64,000 bases of DNA from NCBI RefSeq assembly GCF_018130065.1, contig NZ_JAFCME010000014.1, positions 62,001 to 126,000 on the forward strand. Reading direction: 5' to 3'. Source of the DNA: Bradyrhizobium sp. AUGA SZCCT0158 (GTDB taxonomy: Bacteria > Pseudomonadota > Alphaproteobacteria > Rhizobiales > Xanthobacteraceae). Below the pieces are notes generated by a model. That model searched no databases, was not told the DNA's origin, and saw only the letters and a program-made list of their open reading frames with translations. Every line of letters starts with the position of its first letter. The first letter of the stretch is position 1. The translations under genes and the position numbers were made by a program. Of this stretch, positions 8,555-17,056 are shown one piece after another.

Positions 8555-9505
8555 ATGAGCAAGCCGAACTTGCGCGAACCTTCGGAGGATCTGCCGGGCG
8601 CGTCTGAAGCGCGCCGGAGTGACCTGCCGAATGCCGATGGGCGTCCTGCCGATGCGGAGATGGCGCGTGTGCTCGGGACCACGCCCTTTCACATGGCTCT
8701 GGATTCCTCCGGTGCCGGGATCGCCCACTGGAAACATGAGCCCTTGCACGACGTCGTCGAGCCCATGACCCATCACGTCATCATGGCCTACAACGGCATG
8801 ATGCAGCGCATGGAGCGGCGGACCGGAAAATCGGTTGCGATTGGAACGTTTCGTCCCGGGGTCGTGATCATCATTCCGGAAGGATCGAGCTCGCGATGGG
8901 ATATTCCGAAACCCGTTGATGTCGTTCAGCTCTATCTTCCGCACACAATGCTGGAGCGCGTTGCCCGCGAAGCCGACACGGCCGCACCAATCGATCTCTT
9001 GGAGCGAACGGCGCATCCCGATCCCATTACATCCCGATTGCTCCTGACCGCGGCCGATGCCATGGAGGGCAATGGGCCCCTGGATACGCTGTTCAGGCAT
9101 CAGCTGACAGACCTGCTGGGCACGCGCCTGTTGGCTGCGCACACAGGCTCGCCAACCACGTTCCAACCGACCCTGGGTGGGCTGTCGCCCTCAGTGCTGC
9201 GCCGCGCCATCGAGCGCCTGCGCTCGGATAGCGATGCGGACGTCTCGCTCGCGGCGCTGGCGTCCGATGCCGGGCTGTCGCGCTTCCACTTCTGCCGTTC
9301 CTTCAAGGAAAGCACCGGGCTTTCACCCCATGCCTGGCTGCGCCAGCACCGGCTCGAGCAGGCCATGAACATGCTGCGCGACACTGACGATTCCGTCGTC
9401 TCTATCGCAGCCGCGCTCGGTTATTCCTCCCAGACCGCGTTCGCCGCCGCATTCCGGAAGCTGACGAACGAAACACCGGGCGAGTGGAGACGGCGTACGC
9501 GATAG
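8555..9505 (+). CDS. AraC-family transcriptional regulator (intact tandem copy)
   Basis: A 316-residue regulator. The last ~100 residues hold both helix-turn-helix units: DVSLAALASDAGLSRFHFCR and DSVVSIAAALGYSSQTAFAA, ending GEWRRRTR. The N-terminal part is a ligand-sensing region with the stretch SVAIGTFRPGVVIIIPEGSS, typical of the cupin-like sensors of this family. It lies 168 bases downstream of the histidine kinase in the same direction. A second, very similar copy follows directly (9556-10511) but is frameshifted. The two copies are most alike in the DNA-binding half. Confidence 0.9.
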   Translation: MSKPNLREPSEDLPGASEARRSDLPNADGRPADAEMARVLGTTPFHMALDSSGAGIAHWKHEPLHDVVEPMTHHVIMAYNGMMQRMERRTGKSVAIGTFRPGVVIIIPEGSSSRWDIPKPVDVVQLYLPHTMLERVAREADTAAPIDLLERTAHPDPITSRLLLTAADAMEGNGPLDTLFRHQLTDLLGTRLLAAHTGSPTTFQPTLGGLSPSVLRRAIERLRSDSDADVSLAALASDAGLSRFHFCRSFKESTGLSPHAWLRQHRLEQAMNMLRDTDDSVVSIAAALGYSSQTAFAAAFRKLTNETPGEWRRRTR

Positions 9506-9555
9506 CAGCGAACGCTCTGCGAATAACCGACCGCCCTCAATGGCGAGGACAAGTC

Positions 9556-10511
9556 ATGAGCTGCAAGCCAATTTTGCGCGATTCTTCGCAGAAAAATCAA
9601 CCAGGCGCTTCCACGGCACACCAACGCGATTTGCCGAATGCCGACCGGCGTCCTGCCGGTGTGGAGATGGCGCGCGTGCTCAAGACCGCTCCGCTGCGCC
9701 AGGCTTCCGATCCGTCCAGTGGAGCGATCGCGCATTGGAAGCACAATGCGCTGCATGACGTCGTCGAGCCATGGCTGATCACGTCATCATGACTTACCCG
9801 ACCGGCCTGCAACAGCTGGAGCGACGGTCGGGAAGATCAGTGGCGATCGGAACGGCGCGTTCCGGGGTTGTGACGATCATTCCCGCCGGCTCAAGCGCCC
9901 GATGGGATATTCCCGGCCCGGTCAATGTCGTTCAGCTTTATCTTCCGCCCACGACGCTCCAACGCGTCGCCGGCGAAGCCGATATCGCCGCTCCCGGCGA
10001 TCTCCTGGAACGGACGGGACATCCCGATCTCACCGCGTCCCGATTGCTCTTGAGCGCGGCGGATATGATTGGAGGCAGTGCCGCACTGGATACCCTGTTC
10101 AGGCATCAGCTGACAGACGTCCTGGCCACGCACCTCCTGGCTGCGCACATTGGCTCGCCAATCGCGGTCCAGCCGACCATAGGCGGCCTCGCGCCCACGG
10201 TACTGCGCCGCGCCATCGAACGCCTGCGCTCGGACAGCGATGCGGACGTATCTCTTGCAGCGCTGGCTTCGGATGCCGGGCTGTCGCGCTTCCACTTTTG
10301 CCGTGCCTTCAAGGAAAGCACCGGGCTTTCCCCTCACGCATGGCTGCGCCAGCACCGGCTCGAGCAGGCCATGAACATGCTGCGCGACACCGACACGTCG
10401 GTCGTCTCGATCGCAGCGACGCTTGGCTACGCCTCCCAAAACGCCTTCGCCGCGGCATTTAGGAAGCTGACCGGCGAGACCCCGAGCGATTGGCGGAGGC
10501 GCACGCGTTAG
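9556..10511 (+). pseudogene. Second AraC-family regulator copy, broken by a one-base frameshift
   Basis: This is a tandem duplicate of the preceding gene. From ATG 9556 (gagga upstream) the frame reads MSCKPILRDSSQKNQPG to HDVVEP and then stops at 9792. From 9771 a different frame continues with HVIMTYPTGLQQLERR through both AraC helix-turn-helix units to SDWRRRTR. In the intact copy the junction codes for HDVVEPMTHHVIM with gagcccatg; here it is gagccatg near 9767-9772, so one C is missing. Restoring it gives one protein collinear with the upstream paralogue. A shorter protein could start at ATG 9771 and would keep most of the sensor and the HTH domain, but no ribosome site supports it. A sequencing error is the main alternative. 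Confidence 0.8.
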
Positions 10512-11051
10512 CAGCAATCTCTCTACAGGTACGTCAATCGCTCTGGGGCAGTCAGCGGTTTGGTCCGCTAAACAAAGACCATGCGATGGTTACGCCGAAA
10601 ACGAGGGAGATAGACAATGGCCTGGAAGAATTTCGTCGGCCCAAATGCGATCACGTCACGACGAAGAGTGGTCGCGAGCGCCCTCATGTACGGCCTTTCG
10701 TTGACGGTGCGCTTCACCTCACCGAGGGGCGAGGAAGTGGAAAATCCGGCGCAAGCGACCCAAGGTAAAAATCCGATGAGCTCCATCGTGATCAACGACG
10801 GCGCCGAAATCTTCAAGAGCTGGCCGAATCCCGTTCAATCGATCGTCTTTCAACGCGGCTCGACACGCAGTTCCAAAAGCTGCCGCGCGGTATGTGAGCG
10901 GCCCATGCCGCTCATGCTGGACTGCTCCCCTCCATAGGGGCCCGTCATCTTCGTTTCACGTCTTCGCGTCGTCGTCGATTGCTGCCGCCAATGAGCTGCA
11001 GCGGCGGTAACGCGTGGAAATCTGGGAAGATCAACCACAGGAGTAGATCAC
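10512..11051. other. Gap between AraC pseudogene and oxidoreductase gene
   Basis: About 540 bases without an intact recognisable gene. A short frame from ATG 10617 has ggggag-like ribosome site (gggag) and could make 106 residues, but it has no family resemblance in its first half. Its second half from 10777 resembles the start of an alpha/beta hydrolase and is listed separately. The last ~110 bases before 11052 should carry the promoter and the aggag ribosome site of the next gene. Confidence 0.4.
10777..10937 (+). pseudogene. Possible remnant of an alpha/beta hydrolase (N-terminal fragment)
   Basis: The frame from ATG 10777 reads MSSIVINDGAEIFKSWPNP then QSIVFQRGSTRSS. This resembles the opening of chloroperoxidase-like alpha/beta hydrolases, which typically start with a strand of the kind MSxIxTKDGTEIFYKDWG followed by PIVFHHGWPLSSDDW. 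The likeness covers about 30 residues with small gaps and then stops; the conserved HHGW motif is already degraded and the catalytic residues are absent. It could be a chance match. It sits in frame inside a longer 106-residue open frame from 10617. Confidence 0.3.
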
Positions 11052-12269
11052 ATGCGATTGGTTATCATAGGCGCCGGCTTCGCCGGCATGTACGCTGCAC
11101 TTTCCGCCGCCCGCCTGCGCGACATCCAGGGCGTTTCCCCCGAACAGCTCGAGATCGCGCTGGTTGCGCCAGAGCCGACGCTGGTGGTTCGCCCTCGGCT
11201 TTACGAACCGAAACCCGAAACGCTGACCGCGCCGCTGCTGGATGTGCTCAAGGCGGTCGATGTGGTCTACGTGCAAGGCAGCGCGGAGACCATCGACACC
11301 AAGGCCCGGACGGTGAACATCGTCGCCGCCAAGGGCGCGAAGAAGAGTCTCTCCTACGATCGGCTGGTCGTGGCCACCGGCAGCCGGCTGTTCCGCCCGA
11401 ATATTCCCGGCCTTGCCGAACACGGCTTCAGCGTCGACCAACTCGACGATGCGATTGCCCTCGACCGGCACCTGCACAGCCTGCCGGATCGGCCGGCAAT
11501 GAACGGGCGCAGCACGGTCGTCGTTGCCGGCGGCGGGTTCACCGGCATCGAGGCGGCGACGGAGATGCCCACTCGGCTTCGTGCGATCTTCGGCAAGGAT
11601 ACCAAGACGCGCGTCATCATCGTTGATCGGAACAGCGCGATCGCTCCGGATATGGGCGCGGGTCCGCGCCCCGTCATTGAAGATGCCCTGCGCAAGGTCG
11701 GCGTGGAGACCCGGCTCGGCGCCGGTGTCGCGTCGCTGGACAAATCCGGCGTCACGCTTTCCAACGGCGAACACATCGAAACCGAGACCTTGATCTGGGC
11801 GGCCGGCATTCGTGCCGCCCCGTTGACCCAGCAGATCCCGGCCGAGCGCGACAATTTTGGCCGGCTGCTTGTCGATCGGGATTTGCGCGTGCCGTCGGTG
11901 CCCGGCGTGTTCGCCACCGGCGATGCCGCCAGAGCAGCCAGCGACGATGTCGGCAATTACGCGCTGATGTCGTGCCAGCACGCCACGCGGATGGGCGCCT
12001 TTGCCGGCAACAATGCCGCCGCTGAATTGCTCGGCGTTCCGACCAAGCCCTATCACCAGGAGGGATACGTCACCTGTCTCGACCTCGGAGAGGCCGGCGC
12101 GCTGTTCACGGTCGGTTGGGAGCGCAAGGTCGGGATGGTCGGCGACGTCGGCAAGAAGACCAAGCAGGAGATCAACACCGTCTGGATCTATCCGCCGAAG
12201 GCCGAGCGTGCTGCCGCGCTGGCCTCGGCCGATCCGGAGCGTGTGACTGATGTGAGTGGCTTCTTCTAG
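11052..12269 (+). CDS. FAD-dependent NAD(P)H oxidoreductase, type II NADH dehydrogenase-like
   Basis: A 405-residue pyridine nucleotide-disulfide oxidoreductase-fold flavoprotein. It begins with the FAD-binding motif VIIGAGFAGMYAA, has a second dinucleotide motif VVVAGGGFTGIEAA around residue 157 for NAD(P)H, LIWAAGIRAAPL, and the FAD-ribityl motif GVFATGDAARA near residue 300. Such enzymes pass electrons from NADH to quinone or another acceptor. There is no clear C-terminal membrane helix. The start has aggag upstream. It is the first gene of a same-strand run with an MBL hydrolase, acetoacetate decarboxylase, patatin and 3-hydroxybutyrate dehydrogenase, so it may reoxidise NADH made there (inference). 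Confidence 0.85.
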   Translation: MRLVIIGAGFAGMYAALSAARLRDIQGVSPEQLEIALVAPEPTLVVRPRLYEPKPETLTAPLLDVLKAVDVVYVQGSAETIDTKARTVNIVAAKGAKKSLSYDRLVVATGSRLFRPNIPGLAEHGFSVDQLDDAIALDRHLHSLPDRPAMNGRSTVVVAGGGFTGIEAATEMPTRLRAIFGKDTKTRVIIVDRNSAIAPDMGAGPRPVIEDALRKVGVETRLGAGVASLDKSGVTLSNGEHIETETLIWAAGIRAAPLTQQIPAERDNFGRLLVDRDLRVPSVPGVFATGDAARAASDDVGNYALMSCQHATRMGAFAGNNAAAELLGVPTKPYHQEGYVTCLDLGEAGALFTVGWERKVGMVGDVGKKTKQEINTVWIYPPKAERAAALASADPERVTDVSGFF

Positions 12270-12364
12270 ACCCTTCACGCGAAACGGGCCGCGTTCCGCG
12301 CTGGCTGCGCGGCCTGCTCAACCAAGACCAGCCAGTAACCTTCACCTTGAAACGGGAGACAAAC

Positions 12365-13294
12365 ATGAATTTAGACACGAGCCTCGCCAACACCTCGCAC
12401 CCCGCTGCACCGGGCCCCAACGAATTGGTTCCGTCGCGCTACGCGGTGCAGGTCGGCGACATTGAGGTGCTGGTGGTCAGCGACGGCGTGCTGCCGCTGC
12501 CAACCGCCATGCTGGCGCACAACATCGATCCGGCTGTCCGGGCGACCTGGCTGAAGGACATGTTCCTGCCGCCGGACGCTTACGATTGGGCGCTCAACGT
12601 GGTCGTGGTGAGCAGCGGCGACCGGACCATCCTCGTCGACGCCGGGCTTGGGTTAGATCCTGACTTGCACTTGCCGCGGGCCGGGCAGCTGATCAAGCGA
12701 CTGGAAGCGGCCAGCATCGATCTTGCGTCCGTGACCGACGTGGTGCTGACGCACATGCACATGGACCACATTGGCGGGCTGCTCGTCGACGGGGTCAAGG
12801 AGCGGCTGCGTCCGGACCTGCGGATCCACGTGGCGGCCGCCGAGGTCAAGTTCTGGGAGGCGCCCGACTTCTCCCACGTCTCCATGCCGCCGGGATTCCC
12901 GGACGCGCTTCGATCGACCGCCAAGCGGTTCGTGAAAGAGTACCGCAGCCAGCTGCGCACCTTCGAGGAGGAGTACGAGGTGGCGCCGGGAGTGATCGTC
13001 ACTCGCACCGGCGGCCACACCCCCGGGCACAGCGTGGTCCGCGTGGTGTCCGGCGGCGACCGGCTGACGTTCGCCGGAGACCTCGTGTTCGCGGTCGGGT
13101 TCGAGCACCCCGAATGGTACAACGGCTTCGAACACGACCCCGAGGAGTCGGCCCGCGTTCGTATCAGTCTTTTGCGCGAACTGGCTGAGACCCGCGGCCT
13201 GTTGGTGGCAACTCACCTGCCGTTCCCGTCCGTCGGCCATGTCGCAGTCGAAGGCGACGCCTTTCGTTGGGTGCCGGTGTTCTGGGACTACTGA
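12365..13294 (+). CDS. MBL-fold metallo-hydrolase
   Basis: A 309-residue metallo-beta-lactamase-fold hydrolase. The start ATG 12365 follows a good gggag site. The zinc motif H-x-H-x-D-H is seen in LTHMHMDHIGG (about residue 132), with further ligands in RTGGHTPGHSVV and FAGDLVF. Proteins of this group hydrolyse lactones, thioesters or related esters; AHL lactonases belong to the same superfamily, but nothing here proves that substrate. It sits between the flavoprotein gene and the acetoacetate decarboxylase gene with about 100-base spacings, in the same direction. Confidence 0.85.
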   Translation: MNLDTSLANTSHPAAPGPNELVPSRYAVQVGDIEVLVVSDGVLPLPTAMLAHNIDPAVRATWLKDMFLPPDAYDWALNVVVVSSGDRTILVDAGLGLDPDLHLPRAGQLIKRLEAASIDLASVTDVVLTHMHMDHIGGLLVDGVKERLRPDLRIHVAAAEVKFWEAPDFSHVSMPPGFPDALRSTAKRFVKEYRSQLRTFEEEYEVAPGVIVTRTGGHTPGHSVVRVVSGGDRLTFAGDLVFAVGFEHPEWYNGFEHDPEESARVRISLLRELAETRGLLVATHLPFPSVGHVAVEGDAFRWVPVFWDY

Positions 13295-13404
13295 CCGCAC
13301 GGTCTGAACGAGGGCGCATCGCAAGCGCTTGATCCGATACGGGCCGCGTTTCCCACGCAGCAGCGCGGCCCGCTCACCCAAAATCCTCTTGGAGTTCGAC
13401 CTCG

Positions 13405-14203
13405 ATGAAACACGAGACCGTGCGCGCGACCGCGTTCGCCATGCCGCTGACGAACTCGGCCTTTCCACCCGGCCCCTACCGGTTCATCAACCGCGAGTAC
13501 TTCATCATCCAGTACCGGACCGATCCCGAGGCGCTGCGCCGGGTCGTGCCGGAACCGCTCGAACTGACCGAGCCGGTGGTGAATTACGAGTTCATCCGCA
13601 TGCCTGACTCGACCGGCTTCGGCGATTACACCGAAAGCGGCCAGGTCATCCCGGTGTCCTGCCGGGGCGAGGCCGGCAGCTTCGTGCATCAGATGTTCCT
13701 CAATGATCACCCGCCGATTGCAGGCGGGCGCGAGCTGTGGGGCTTTCCCAAGAAGCTGGCGCAGCCGAAACTGGCAGTCGAGATCGACACGCTGGTCGGC
13801 ACGCTGAACTACGGCTCGGTCCGCATCGCCCGGCACCATGGGCTACAAGCACCGCGCGCTCGACACATCGGTCGAGGCCAGAAAACTCGCCGCACCCAAC
13901 TTCCTGCTCAAGATCATCCCGCATGTCGACGGCACGGCACGTATCTGCGAGCTGGTGCGCTTCCACCTCGAGGACATCACCGTGAAGGGTGCGTGGACCG
14001 GGCCGGCGGCGCTCGACCTGTGCTCGCATGCGCTCGCTCCCGTCGCCGAACTGCCGGTGCTTGAGGTGCTGTCCGCCAAGCACGTTGTTGCCGACCTCAC
14101 GCTCGGGCTTGGCACCGTGGTCCACGACTATCTGGCGCCTGGCGCGACGCTACGTCTACGCGGGACCGGGTCCGAAATCCTGATCGAAGCGAATGCCGGC
14201 TGA
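13405..14203 (+). pseudogene. adc: Acetoacetate decarboxylase, split by a frameshift
   Basis: The frame from 13405 (ggag upstream) reads NREYFIIQYRTDPEALRRVV, GGRELWGFPKKLAQPKLAVE and TLNYGSVRIA, typical of acetoacetate decarboxylase; the lysine pair of GFPKKL would include the Schiff-base lysine. After VRIA the frame becomes nonsense. A second frame from 13838 continues exactly with MGYKHRALDTS, NFLLKIIPHVDGTARICELV, KGAWTGPAALDL and ADLTLGLGTVVHDYLAPG to a stop at 14203. The junction gcccggcaccatgggc near 13829-13840 fits loss of two bases from a sequence coding for A-T-G-T-M-G. Enzyme role: acetoacetate to acetone and CO2. As written the gene is inactive unless the frameshift is a sequence error. 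Confidence 0.85.
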
Positions 14204-14235
14204 TCGGGTCAGCCACAATGCAGGGAGTTTTGGCA

Positions 14236-15411
14236 ATGTTGAACGTGATGCGTGAACGATCCAGTCCGGTGCCGCAGCAAGAAAGGCCGCTGCCGTACGA
14301 TGTCGTCGCTCTGGTGCTGCAAGGCGGCGGCGCGCTTGGAGCCTATCAGGCCGGCGTCTATGAGGGCCTGCACGAGGCCGGCATCCGGCCGAACTGGCTG
14401 GCCGGCATCTCGATCGGCGCGCTCAACGCCGCCATCATCGCCGGCTCGCCCGAAGCCGAGCGCGTGCAGCGGTTGCGCGAGTTCTGGGAGACGATCTGTG
14501 CCTTCTCGATCGAGTGGCCCGCAGGCGAGGGGTTGGCCAACGCCTTGCCCTTTGCCTTCGATATCAACTCGGTGCGCAACAGGTTGGCGGCAACGCGGGC
14601 CCTGGTCCAGGGTCAGCCCGGCTTCTTCAAGCCGCGCTTCCCGTCGCCGCTGTGGTCGCCGTTCACGGGCGATGCCGCGACCAGCTTCTACGACACCGCG
14701 CCATTGCAACAGACGCTGGAACGGCTCGTCGATTTTGACCGGCTGAACTCGGGCGAAGTGCGCGTCAGCGTCGGCGCGGCCAACGTCCGCACCGGCAATC
14801 TGACCTATTTCGACACCGCCGAACGCCGGCTGGGACCGAAGCATTTCATGGCTTCCGGCGCGCTGCCGCCGGGATTCCCCGCCGTCGAAATCGAAGGCGA
14901 GCACTATTGGGACGGCGGTGTGGTTTCGAATACGCCGCTATCGCGCGTGCTGTCCGGCGAGCCATCTGACACGCTGACATTCCAGGTCGACCTCTGGTCG
15001 GCCAGGGGCCGCGTTCCCCAGGATCTGATGGAGGTGTCGAGCCGGCAGAAGGACATCCAGTATTCGAGCCGCACACGCGCCGTCACCGACCAGGTGATGC
15101 GGATGCAGAAGATGCGTCAGGCGTTGCAGCGGACCATGGAAGAGCTGCCGGCCAGCGCAAAGGCGAAGCCGGAAATCCGCGCCATCGCCGATATGGCGCG
15201 CCATCGCTCCTACAACATCGTTCACCTGATCTACCAGTCCAAGATCTACGAAGGCCATTCGAGGGACTACGAGTTCGGGTTGAGCGCGATGCGTACGCAT
15301 TGGCAGAGCGGGCTCGAAGACATCCGCCGCACGCTGGCCGACCCGCACCGCCTCGACCCGCCGGCACCGGAACTCGGCATCGTCACGCACGACGTGCATC
15401 GCCGCGACTGA
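14236..15411 (+). CDS. Patatin-like phospholipase/acylhydrolase (DUF3734-type C-terminus)
   Basis: A 391-residue serine hydrolase. It has the oxyanion motif VLQGGGALGAYQAGVYEGL, the nucleophile elbow GISIGALNAA (G-x-S-x-G) and the catalytic aspartate in WDGGVVSNTPL. The C-terminal ~110 residues (RQKDIQYSSRTRAVTDQV to the end) fit the DUF3734 extension found on these patatins. The start at 14236 follows cagggag; an upstream ATG at 14218 has no site. Homologues next to 3-hydroxybutyrate dehydrogenase are thought to act in polyhydroxybutyrate or lipid turnover; that is inferred from context. It starts 32 bases after the acetoacetate decarboxylase stop, so the two are probably cotranscribed. Confidence 0.88.
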   Translation: MLNVMRERSSPVPQQERPLPYDVVALVLQGGGALGAYQAGVYEGLHEAGIRPNWLAGISIGALNAAIIAGSPEAERVQRLREFWETICAFSIEWPAGEGLANALPFAFDINSVRNRLAATRALVQGQPGFFKPRFPSPLWSPFTGDAATSFYDTAPLQQTLERLVDFDRLNSGEVRVSVGAANVRTGNLTYFDTAERRLGPKHFMASGALPPGFPAVEIEGEHYWDGGVVSNTPLSRVLSGEPSDTLTFQVDLWSARGRVPQDLMEVSSRQKDIQYSSRTRAVTDQVMRMQKMRQALQRTMEELPASAKAKPEIRAIADMARHRSYNIVHLIYQSKIYEGHSRDYEFGLSAMRTHWQSGLEDIRRTLADPHRLDPPAPELGIVTHDVHRRD

Positions 15412-15456
15412 GCCCCGGCTGGGTTTCATTTCTCAAAGCACCTGAAAGGAAATCTC

Positions 15457-16239
15457 ATGTTGAAGGGCAAGGTAGCGATCGTCACCGGATCGACCAGCGG
15501 CATCGGCCTTGGCATCGCCAGGGAGCTGGCGAAGGCCGGCGCCGATCTGGTGTTGAACGGCTTTGGCGAGGCCAGCGAGATCGAGGCGATCCGCAGCGCG
15601 ATCGAACGCGAGCACGGCGTGCGCGTCGTCTACGACGGCGCCGATATGTCGAAGGGCGACGCCGTGCGCGGGTTGATTGCCGCGACGATCGCGAAATTCG
15701 GGCGCCTCGACATCCTCGTGAACAATGCCGGCATCCAGTTCACCGCGCCGGTGGATGAGTTTCCGGCGGCCAAGTGGGATGCAATCCTCGCGATCAACCT
15801 GTCGGCGGCATTCCACGGCATTGCGGCGGCGGTGCCGCAGATGAAAAAGCAGCGCTGGGGACGGATCGTCAACATCGCTTCCGCGCACGGCCTCGTCGCT
15901 TCGACGCACAAGGCCGCCTACGTCGCGGCCAAGCACGGGATGGTCGGCCTGACCAAGGTGGTCGGCCTGGAGACCGCCGGGACCGGCGTCACCTGCAATG
16001 CGGTCTGTCCCGGCTGGGTACGAACGCCGTTGGTGGAAAAGCAGATCAGCGACATCGCAGCCCAGCGCGGCATCAGCCAGAAGCAAGCCGCCGAAGAGCT
16101 GTTGTCCGAGAAGCAGCCGTCGCTGGATTTCGCCTCGCCGGAGCAGCTTGGCGGCACCGTCGCGTTCCTGTGCTCGGTTGCGGCCGAGCAGATCACAGGC
16201 ACGGCGATCTCCGTCGATGGCGGCTGGACTGCACGGTAG
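15457..16239 (+). CDS. bdhA: 3-hydroxybutyrate dehydrogenase (SDR family)
   Basis: A 260-residue classical short-chain dehydrogenase. The cofactor motif is TGSTSGIGLGIA, followed by NNAGIQ, the catalytic serine in NIASAHGLVAS, and the Y-x-x-x-K pair in AAYVAAKHG. The stretch ADMSKGDAVRGL, the C-terminal KQPSLDFASPEQLGG and ISVDGGWTAR match bacterial D-3-hydroxybutyrate dehydrogenases closely. It interconverts D-3-hydroxybutyrate and acetoacetate with NAD, so it links PHB breakdown to the neighbouring acetoacetate decarboxylase and patatin genes. It is the last gene of this same-strand run; aaagga precedes the start. Confidence 0.93.
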   Translation: MLKGKVAIVTGSTSGIGLGIARELAKAGADLVLNGFGEASEIEAIRSAIEREHGVRVVYDGADMSKGDAVRGLIAATIAKFGRLDILVNNAGIQFTAPVDEFPAAKWDAILAINLSAAFHGIAAAVPQMKKQRWGRIVNIASAHGLVASTHKAAYVAAKHGMVGLTKVVGLETAGTGVTCNAVCPGWVRTPLVEKQISDIAAQRGISQKQAAEELLSEKQPSLDFASPEQLGGTVAFLCSVAAEQITGTAISVDGGWTAR

Positions 16240-16347
16240 GCAGGACGATGAGCATTTCCTCACATGACGGAGAAAATGATGATCGCTATCAGCACCCGGC
16301 CCGGCCGTTCAGCAAACCGCTCGATGCCGAAGTCGACAACAGGCTGT

Positions 16348-16974
16348 CTACTTTTTCCGGCCAGTCCGAACACCGTTCAAAAACACCTCTACGGCCGAAC
16401 GGACCGCCGCCTGCACTTCCTTGTCCGACGGCGCCGCGCGCAGCCCGAGAACGACCTGCAGATGAAGGTTGTCGCGGATCATGCCGACAAAGTGCCCGGC
16501 CGTGCGCGAGCAATCATCCGTCCGGATGTCCCCGCGCTTGTTGGCGGCTTCAAGGACCTCCGCGAGCCGGGACGTAGCCCGGCCGGGGCCTTGTTCGTAA
16601 AACGACTTCACAAGATCGGGAAAGCGGTTGGCCTCGGTGACGGCAATCCGGTAGATGCCGATCAGGGTGGGCGACATGTAAACGCCCATCAGATGCTGAC
16701 CAAACGCCGTCAGCGTCGCCCTGAGATCGTGGCCTTCGGTTTGCTCGATGACCAACGTCGAAAGCACCCTGTCTGCGTTTTCCCGGACGATGGCGGAGAA
16801 CAAGCCCTGCTTGTTGCCGAACTCGCTGTAGATGTTGCGTTTCGAACCACCGGCGCGTTCGATGATCGCGTCGATGCTCGTCGCCGCGTAGCCCTGTTCA
16901 AAAAACACCTCAGCCGCAGCGCGAAGCAGGGTCTCCCGGCGACCGTTCGGGCGCCCTTTCTTAGCCACAGCCAT
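16348..16974 (-). CDS. TetR-family transcriptional repressor, divergent from EmrAB-type pump
   Basis: A 208-residue TetR protein. The N-terminal helix-turn-helix is canonical: LLRAAAEVFFEQGYAATSIDAIIERAGGSKRNIYSEFGNK broken as shown by helices around residues 14-55. The C-terminal ligand domain (about 80-205) belongs to the AefR-like type, ending VRSAVEVFLNG. It is divergent from the HlyD/MFS efflux genes, with two palindromes in the 82-base gap, the classic layout of a self-regulating efflux repressor. The same C-terminal domain type recurs in two proteins downstream of the pump (19691-20353 and 20337-21407). Inducer unknown. Confidence 0.92.
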   Translation of the reverse strand: MAVAKKGRPNGRRETLLRAAAEVFFEQGYAATSIDAIIERAGGSKRNIYSEFGNKQGLFSAIVRENADRVLSTLVIEQTEGHDLRATLTAFGQHLMGVYMSPTLIGIYRIAVTEANRFPDLVKSFYEQGPGRATSRLAEVLEAANKRGDIRTDDCSRTAGHFVGMIRDNLHLQVVLGLRAAPSDKEVQAAVRSAVEVFLNGVRTGRKK

Positions 16975-17000
16975 TCATCTATCTCGATCCATCCCTTGAC

Positions 17001-17047
17001 TGGTAACGCCCATTACCATAGACGTCAATTGGTAACACTCATTACCG
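17001..17047. promoter_or_regulatory. Twin palindromic operators between tetR-like and efflux genes
   Basis: Two near-identical 18-base palindromes lie 11 bases apart: tggtaacgcccattacca at 17001-17018 and tggtaacactcattaccg at 17030-17047. Each has half-sites GGTAA and TTACC. A possible -35 box ttgact (16996-17001) abuts the first palindrome, with a weak -10 (tagacg, 17019-17024) 17 bases on, so a bound repressor would block the promoter. The second ends just before the ggagg ribosome site of the efflux gene. They are probably the binding sites of the adjacent TetR protein. Confidence 0.75.
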
Positions 17048-17056
17048 GAGGCCGTC

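Noticed and set aside
10490..10768. 92-residue frame after the AraC pseudogene
   Set aside because: It starts inside the pseudogene and shows no domain or ribosome site.
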